Assembly: GCA_021818645.1 (NCBI GenBank)
Contig: JAKATS010000391.1
Location: 1 to 10,596 of the forward strand
Length of the DNA: 10,596 nt
Direction of reading: 5' to 3'
Source of the DNA: Acidobacteriota bacterium
GTDB lineage: Bacteria > Acidobacteriota > Terriglobia > Terriglobales > SCQP01
Position numbers and translations under genes: made by a program. Within the stretch, counting starts at the first letter, position 1. Every line of letters starts with the position of its first letter. The notes under the pieces are model-generated. The model made no database searches. It saw only the letters and a list, made by a program, of their open reading frames with translations, and had not been told where the DNA came from. Below are positions 6,441 to 10,596 of the stretch, one piece after another.

Positions 6441-6622
6441 AGTCCTCCGCGAACGCTGTGAAGCAGATGATAGCCAGCCAGCACAGAATCGGCAGAGGGC
6501 GCGGTTATCGCATCAAGCGTATGCAATCCAGCGGCCGGCCCTTGCGCCATACCCACAGCGACTGCCCGATTCAATGCCACGATGGGTGATGGCATGGTTT
6601 GCATCAGAACGTCGTAGATGAC
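6440..6622 (-). pseudogene. C-terminal fragment of an ECF sigma factor (ECF42/DUF6596 type)
   Basis: Immediately after the pcm stop, a minus-strand frame reads VIYDVLMQTMPSPIVALNRA, then VAVGMAQGPAAGL and LAGYHLLHSVRGGL. This series (YD-L, PSPxVALNRAVAV, GPAAGL, LAGYHLLH) is the well-known C-terminal signature of ECF42-type sigma factors that carry an extra helical/TPR-like domain. The sigma-2 and sigma-4 DNA- and polymerase-binding regions, which should precede it, are absent; pcm occupies that space. After SVRGGL the frame continues into sequence that makes sense only in another frame as TPR. It therefore cannot be a working sigma factor and is best annotated as debris fused at both ends. 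Confidence 0.72.
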
Positions 6623-6627
6623 AGGTT

Positions 6628-7284
6628 CTAACCGGTTTTTGTCTCCGTGCTGATCAGCGGAACGAATGCGACCGGACCCAGGTCCAATGTCCGATACTGG
6701 GTCGCATTGACGCGCGTGAGCTTATAGAGAGCCTGGCTGTACAGCCCGCGGTTCGTATAGACGGGCATCACCAGCCGCCCGCCAATCGCGAGCTGTTGCT
6801 GGAGCGGCTCGGGAATACTATTTGCGCTCGCGGCCACCAGGATGGCATCGAAGGGCGCGGCCTCCGGCCAGCCGTAGCAGCCGTCTCCGGAGCGCAGTTC
6901 GATGTTGTCGAAGCTGAGCGCGGCCAGGCGCTTACGCGCCTGCTCCAGCAGCGAATCCAAGCGTTCGATTCCATACACGCGCGATACCAGCCGGCTCGTC
7001 ACCGCGGCGGTATATCCTGAACCGGATCCGATCTCCAGCACGCGATCCGCCGGCTTCAGCTCGGCGGACTGGATCATGAACGCAACGATATAGGGCTGAG
7101 AAATAGACTGCCCTTTCTCGATCGGCAAAGGCTCATCTGCATAAGCGCGCCCGCGAAGCTCCGGTTCCACGAACATCTCGCGCGGCACCTGGAGCATGGC
7201 ATCCAGCAGCCGGAGGTCGTGAATGCCGCGCGCGGCGAGGTGAGTTTCGACCATCTTCTCCCGGGCGCGGGCAAAATCCGTCAT
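6628..7284 (-). CDS. pcm: Protein-L-isoaspartate O-methyltransferase
   Basis: Cytosolic repair enzyme that methylates isoaspartyl residues in aged proteins using S-adenosylmethionine. From the ATG at 7284 it is 218 aa, the normal length. The Pcm signature GQSISQPYIVAFM is at residues 58-70, motif I VLEIGSGSGY at 82-91, GDGCYGWPEAAPFDAI at 133-148 and the family's C-terminal GPVAFVPL at 203-210. A longer frame back to 7431 adds 49 residues without family resemblance, whereas ATG 7284 has GGAG about 8 bases upstream, so the shorter form is chosen. A 156-bp gap separates it from the zinc-ribbon gene and should contain its promoter or a processing site. Its stop codon touches the sigma-factor debris. 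Confidence 0.94.
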   Translation of the reverse strand: MTDFARAREKMVETHLAARGIHDLRLLDAMLQVPREMFVEPELRGRAYADEPLPIEKGQSISQPYIVAFMIQSAELKPADRVLEIGSGSGYTAAVTSRLVSRVYGIERLDSLLEQARKRLAALSFDNIELRSGDGCYGWPEAAPFDAILVAASANSIPEPLQQQLAIGGRLVMPVYTNRGLYSQALYKLTRVNATQYRTLDLGPVAFVPLISTETKTG

Positions 7285-7440
7285 CGAGCCGCTCCGGTGC
7301 GCCTTCCTCATACCGAAACACGCCTCTGCTTCCCTATATTGGATGCGACCCGAATCCGAGGGTACTTTTCCAATGGATAGACGTATTTTAAAAGAAGCCA
7401 GTCCCGCTCTGCGACCCAGATCGCATCGCATGCAAAAGGT

Positions 7441-7632
7441 TTAGTAATAGTCGGCGCAGCTCATATAGTAGCCGCAGTCCGGACAGAAGAGCTTGCAACT
7501 GCGGGCCGCCAGCCGGCGCGAACAGGCCGGGCAAAACAGCATGGCCGGTTCCTGAACTCCGGCTTTGCCGGCCGGATCCGGCGCGGAATTCTGTTCTGCC
7601 GCAGCGGGCCGGGCGCGCGTTTCGTCATTCAT
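7441..7632 (-). CDS. Small zinc-ribbon protein translationally coupled to the OPT transporter
   Basis: A 63-residue protein starting at ATG 7632, which overlaps the last 8 bp of the transporter gene (ATGAATGA). GAGG lies about 6 bases ahead of the ATG. Residues 1-30 are polar and probably disordered. The second half holds two CPxC knuckles, C34-x2-C37 and C50-x2-C53, with further cysteines at 46 and 59, consistent with binding one zinc. It ends in the distinctive aromatic string C-G-Y-Y-M-S-C-A-D-Y-Y. I recognise this type only as an uncharacterised small zinc-ribbon protein; function is unknown. The overlap suggests co-translation with the transporter, so a structural or regulatory link is plausible but unproven. 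Confidence 0.78.
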   Translation of the reverse strand: MNDETRARPAAAEQNSAPDPAGKAGVQEPAMLFCPACSRRLAARSCKLFCPDCGYYMSCADYY

Positions 7633-9847
7633 GCGGCGCCTCTTTTTCTCCGCCCGGCAGCGGCAGCCGGCCAAAGCGGTAGAGGGACCAGCCGAGCGCG
7701 GCAAATACGGCCAGCGCCAGCCAGGGATTGCGGGAGAAATGGCCGAGAATGCGAGGGCCATAGAGCAGGGCTTGCGGCCCCCAGCGACCCGTGGCTTTCA
7801 TATACGCGATCAAGGCGGCAAACAGGCCAAAAATCGCGCCGCTGGCGATCAGGCCGCTGGCATAAAGATCGCCGCTGCCGGTCTCGGAACTGCTGCCGGC
7901 AGCCTGGCCGCGGTTGGCCAGCCAGCGCACCACGCCACCGATAAACATCGTGGCCGTGGTGCCCAGGCCCAGATAGGCGCCGACCGCAAAGGCCAGCGAG
8001 CGCACGCCCAAAAGCTCAACCGCAATCACGATAAATACGCCGATCAGGATCAGCGCCCAGGGCAGGCGGGCTTCGAGAATGCCGCTGATGATGGTGGCCA
8101 TCAATTGGGCTTGCGGCGCGGGCACCTGTTCGGAGCCGATTCCCTGAATCCAGTGCACGCGGATCTGACCGCGGGCCGGATCATAAAGATATTTTCCATC
8201 CGGCAGGGTGCGCGAGCCGATGGCATTCAAAAGCCAGTAGTTCCGCTGCCGGGTCCGGGGCAGCACGCCGGCGGGCAGCTGATAATGCCGGCTCTGTATG
8301 CTGACGCCGGCCAGCGCCGTCGCGGCACCCGCCGCCGGAATGGCTTGCCGGTTCATGGCTATCACATCGGGATGATAGGAAGCATAAGCGGTGTTGAGAA
8401 AGGGTACGGTATAGCCCACCACCAATACCGAGGCCACCACCCCGATCATCAGCCCCACCTGCTGTTTCCAGGGCGTGGCGCCGACCAGAAATCCAGTTTT
8501 CAAATCCTGCGAAGTCGCGCCGGCATTTGCGGCGGCAATGGCCACGGCCCCGCCCACGCTGAGCGCCAGGGCGGAATAAAGATGCCCCGTCCAGCCGGCC
8601 AGCACGAAAAGCAGGCAGGTTAAAACCAGCGTGGCAATGGTCATGCCGGAAACCGGATTGGAGGAAGTCCCGATCAGGCCGACGATGCGGCTGGACACGG
8701 TGACAAAAAAGAAGCTGAACAGGACCACCAGCCCAGCGCTGAGCAGATTGCTGAACCAGGCGCCGTGCGGGTTGTAGCGCAGGGCCAGAATGGCCCAGGT
8801 GAGCAGCCCCAGCACGCCCGCGCCGGCCAGCACCAGCCAGAGCGGCAGGTCGCGCTCGCGGCGGACGGGCGCCGCGGCGGAGAGCCGGCGCGCCTGGCGG
8901 CCGCGCAGATCGCGCAGGCCGCTGCGGAAGGCGGCAATAATGGTGGGCAAGGTCCGCACCAAGGTGATCAGCCCGGCGGCGGCCACCGCCCCGGCGCCGA
9001 TGGGGCGAATATAGGCCGCCCAGATGTCGTCGGGCGACATTCGGGCGATGGGCACCGTGGAAGGATAAATGGCGCCGGGAAACGCAGCGCCAAAAAATTT
9101 GATCGCCGGCGCCAGCACCAGCCACGACAGCACCCCGCCGGCGAATAACAGGCCCGCGGTGCGGGGGCCGATGATATAGCCCACGCCCAGGTATTCGGGC
9201 GTCAGGTCGGCACGAAAGCTGGCGCCCGGCAGCCAGCGCGGCTGGTAGTCGGCGTTTTCCCGCCAGAAGCCCAGCCCGTTCATCATCAGCTTGTATAAAC
9301 TGCCCAGTCCCAGGCCCCAGAACACCCGGCTGGCAAAGTTGCCTCCCCGCTCGCCCGCGATCAGAACATCGGCGCAGGCGGTGCCTTCGGGGTAGGTCAG
9401 CACCCCGTGCTCCTCCACGATGAGATAGCGGCGCAGCGGAATCATGAACAGGATGCCCAGCCAGCCGCCAATCATGGCGAGCAGAAAAATGCGGGAATAT
9501 TCCAGGGGAAAGCCGAGAAAAATCATCGCCGGCAGGGTAAAAATCACGCCCGCCGCGATGGATTCCCCGGCCGAACCCGTGGTCTGCACCAGATTGTTTT
9601 CCAGAATGCTCGAGCGGCCCAGCTTTTTGAATATGCTGATGGTCAGCACGGCGATCGGAATCGAGGCGGAAACCGTAAGCCCGGCGCGCAGGCCGAGATA
9701 GGTCGAGACGGCGCCGAACAACAGCCCGAACAGCATGCCCAGCACGATCGCGCGCCAGGTGAATTCGGGCAGGCGGGTCTTATCGGGAACATAAGCACGC
9801 GGCGGCGCGACCGGCGCGGGTCGAGTCAGCTCTGAAGGCGAGGACAT
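7625..9847 (-). CDS. OPT-family oligopeptide transporter (inner membrane)
   Basis: A multi-pass cytoplasmic membrane protein of the oligopeptide transporter (OPT/YSL) superfamily, bacterial branch, predicted to take up small peptides or peptide-like metal chelates by proton symport. From ATG 9847 it has 740 residues. LPEFTWRAIVLGMLFG (26-41) leads into the first helix with YLGLRAGLTVSASIP at 50-64. NNLVQTTGSAGESIAAG at 84-100 and TYPEGTACADVL at 151-162 are hallmark segments. Many hydrophobic helices follow, including GLIGTSSNPVSGMTIA and GATSQDLKTGFLVGATP. PAPQAQLM precedes the last helices. An in-frame TTG at 9916 would add 23 residues but falls upstream of the likely promoter, so 9847 is preferred. 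Roughly residues 484-580 form a polar insert between membrane segments. Substrate cannot be assigned. Confidence 0.9.
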   Translation of the reverse strand: MSSPSELTRPAPVAPPRAYVPDKTRLPEFTWRAIVLGMLFGLLFGAVSTYLGLRAGLTVSASIPIAVLTISIFKKLGRSSILENNLVQTTGSAGESIAAGVIFTLPAMIFLGFPLEYSRIFLLAMIGGWLGILFMIPLRRYLIVEEHGVLTYPEGTACADVLIAGERGGNFASRVFWGLGLGSLYKLMMNGLGFWRENADYQPRWLPGASFRADLTPEYLGVGYIIGPRTAGLLFAGGVLSWLVLAPAIKFFGAAFPGAIYPSTVPIARMSPDDIWAAYIRPIGAGAVAAAGLITLVRTLPTIIAAFRSGLRDLRGRQARRLSAAAPVRRERDLPLWLVLAGAGVLGLLTWAILALRYNPHGAWFSNLLSAGLVVLFSFFFVTVSSRIVGLIGTSSNPVSGMTIATLVLTCLLFVLAGWTGHLYSALALSVGGAVAIAAANAGATSQDLKTGFLVGATPWKQQVGLMIGVVASVLVVGYTVPFLNTAYASYHPDVIAMNRQAIPAAGAATALAGVSIQSRHYQLPAGVLPRTRQRNYWLLNAIGSRTLPDGKYLYDPARGQIRVHWIQGIGSEQVPAPQAQLMATIISGILEARLPWALILIGVFIVIAVELLGVRSLAFAVGAYLGLGTTATMFIGGVVRWLANRGQAAGSSSETGSGDLYASGLIASGAIFGLFAALIAYMKATGRWGPQALLYGPRILGHFSRNPWLALAVFAALGWSLYRFGRLPLPGGEKEAPHE

Positions 9848-9869
9848 TGCAGACAGGATACAGGAAAAA

Positions 9870-9898
9870 TAAATATTCGAAACGATGAGCTTCGACAA
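9870..9898 (-). promoter_or_regulatory. Candidate sigma70-type promoter for the OPT gene
   Basis: On the minus strand TTGTCG (9893-9898) and TATTTA (9870-9875) are separated by exactly 17 bp, each matching four of six consensus positions. The implied start of transcription is about 16 bases before the ATG at 9847. A short palindrome ttgatttatcaa at 9905-9916 lies just upstream of the -35 and could be a regulator site. Confidence 0.35.
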
Positions 9899-9943
9899 GC
9901 CACGTTGATTTATCAATCAGCAAAAGCATCGGTTTAGCTATCG

Positions 9944-9987
9944 CTCGCCCATCCTCCTATACATCCATGTACACTCCGATGAGCTCG
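9944..9987. repeat. Imperfect 44-bp palindrome centred on tacatccatgta
   Basis: The core tacatccatgta (9960-9971) pairs with itself over 5 bp on each side. Symmetry continues outward in patches, with ATC at 9951-9953 opposite GAT and terminal CTCG repeated at both ends; 13 of 21 arm positions match by eye. It could be a protein-binding site or a decayed mobile or REP-type palindrome. Confidence 0.35.
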
Positions 9988-10278
9988 CTCCTGGCGCTTA
10001 ATCTCTACTCGCGGCTTCGTCGATCACCGGCAAGAGAGTCGCCGGCTCAGGTGAATGAGATCAGTAATCTCAGGTGAGTGCCAAAACGAAATTCATCGAA
10101 CTGTAGCAATGACCAGCAAAGATGCGGTTTTCGCCACACCCCGCTGGCGGCCCAGTCTGTGCAAAACCGGGGAAACGGGCGTCAATGCTGAGGCGGGCAG
10201 CAGGGAAGCGAAAAAATAGCGGATGCCCAGCTTGTAAATAATTGAAAAATAATCACTTCAAATTTATTTTTAGCACTA

Positions 10279-10320
10279 TTGCCTGACGGTGCCCCGGCCC
10301 AGCCAGGCACCGTGGCGCAA
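10279..10320 (-). terminator. Strong hairpin downstream of the dehydrogenase gene
   Basis: acggtgcc (10286-10293) and ggcaccgt (10306-10313) form a perfect 8-bp GC-rich stem with a 12-base loop. Outside it ttgcc and cgcaa-type ends (10279-10320) nearly extend the stem. On the minus strand it starts about 60 bases after the dehydrogenase stop. It is followed by caatagtgctaaaaataaa rather than a clean run of T, so termination is plausible but not a textbook intrinsic terminator. Confidence 0.4.
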
Positions 10321-10378
10321 AGGGTTAAAACGCAATCTGCACAACTTTTCCACAGGCCGGAACAGAAAAAAATTCCTT

Positions 10379-10596
10379 TTATGGGCGAAGCAGCACTTTT
10401 CCACCCTGGCGGCCGCGGGCCTGAGCCAAGGCTGCAGGAAATTCGGCCAGCTGGAAGCGATGGGTAATCATGGGGCGCGGGTCAATCAGCCCGGCAGTCA
10501 TCATGCGAATCACGTTGGGATAGGTGCCATGGCCGGTATTGCCCATGGCGCCGATCAGATTGGCCTTTTTCACCTGAAAATTTTCCAGCAGCAGGG
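10379..10596 (-). CDS. Zinc-type medium-chain alcohol dehydrogenase, C-terminal part
   Basis: The last 71 residues of a protein that enters from the right edge. The visible part reads LLLENFQVKKANLIGAMG, then YPNVIRMMTAGLIDPRPMIT, HRFQLAEFPAAL and the end GGKVLLRP. The blocks G-x-I-D-P-x-P-M-I-T-H-R-F and GKVLLRP are typical of the C-terminal lobe of zinc-dependent medium-chain dehydrogenases (alcohol, sorbitol or threonine dehydrogenase-like). The GTG at 10573 is not the real start, because the frame continues upstream to the window edge. The catalytic zinc ligands and NAD(P) motif lie outside, so cofactor and substrate cannot be stated. TAA stop at 10379, followed by a hairpin. Confidence 0.85.
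   Translation of the reverse strand, partial: LLLENFQVKKANLIGAMGNTGHGTYPNVIRMMTAGLIDPRPMITHRFQLAEFPAALAQARGRQGGKVLLRP

Larger units (their letters stand above)
9848..10378. other. 531-bp gene-free region between OPT transporter and dehydrogenase
   Basis: No frame here reads like a protein and no tRNA or riboswitch I know could be matched. The region holds the candidate OPT promoter, a palindrome at 9905-9916, an imperfect 44-bp palindrome at 9944-9987, two small hairpins (ccggc/gccgg at 10027-10045 and tgagat/atctca at 10056-10072), a near-duplicate ctcaggtga at 10046 and 10069, and a stronger hairpin at 10279-10320. A short AT-rich patch lies at about 10230-10280. Two consecutive minus-strand genes rarely need so much space, so an undetected small RNA or a lost gene is possible. 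Confidence 0.55.

Noticed and set aside
7285..7431. N-terminal extension of Pcm
   Set aside because: The extra 49 residues do not match the family, and the ATG at 7284 has a ribosome binding site and gives the standard length.
7565..8623. 352-codon plus-strand frame opposite the OPT gene
   Set aside because: Antisense of a strongly supported membrane protein; composition rich in Gly/Ala/Arg/Gln with no family motif.
10080..10260. Possible riboswitch (cobalamin, TPP or c-di-GMP type) in the gap before OPT
   Set aside because: Short look-alike words such as cagggaag exist, but the full consensus cores and their order are not present on either strand.

Overview
This window looks like the chromosome of a Gram-negative, GC-rich bacterium. 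Lipid A/LPS core genes (Kdo transferase, LpxK, heptosyltransferase) show that it makes LPS. The bacterial OPT-type transporter, the coupled small zinc-ribbon protein and the style of the antitoxin/PIN module point to Acidobacteriota more than to Proteobacteria, but this is inference from protein flavour and no phylogenetic marker is present.

Left block (1-3408, + strand): a tight LPS operon of waaA (5' end outside the window), lpxK and a waaF-type heptosyltransferase. Each junction overlaps (13 bp, then an ATGA overlap), so translation is probably coupled. The three enzymes act on consecutive stages of LPS inner-core assembly: 4'-phosphorylation of the lipid A disaccharide, Kdo addition and heptose addition. 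The end of waaA carries a perfect, in-frame 108-bp tandem duplication.

Middle island (about 3409-4443): visibly AT-richer than both flanks, with no intact operon. On the minus strand it holds a complete Phd/YefM-like antitoxin behind a strong palindromic operator. Directly after it comes the C-terminal stump of its VapC/PIN toxin, which has lost its N-terminal half. Next is a diverged ~68-bp tandem repeat built of AGTGCC...GGCACT hairpins.

Right block (4444-9847, all minus strand; read right to left): an OPT-family oligopeptide transporter, an overlapping 63-aa zinc-ribbon protein, pcm (protein-L-isoaspartate methyltransferase), a stretch of gene debris (tail of an ECF sigma factor joined to a TPR fragment), thpR (RNA 2',3'-cyclic phosphodiesterase) and an orphan SAM-dependent methyltransferase. 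Beyond a 531-bp gene-free gap with several small hairpins, the C-terminus of a zinc-type medium-chain dehydrogenase enters from the right edge on the minus strand.

No rRNA, tRNA, CRISPR array or insertion sequence was recognised. I see no convincing new multi-gene system. The most notable points are the waaA duplication, the decapitated toxin with its surviving antitoxin and operator, the hairpin repeats, the sigma/TPR debris and the OPT-coupled zinc-ribbon protein.
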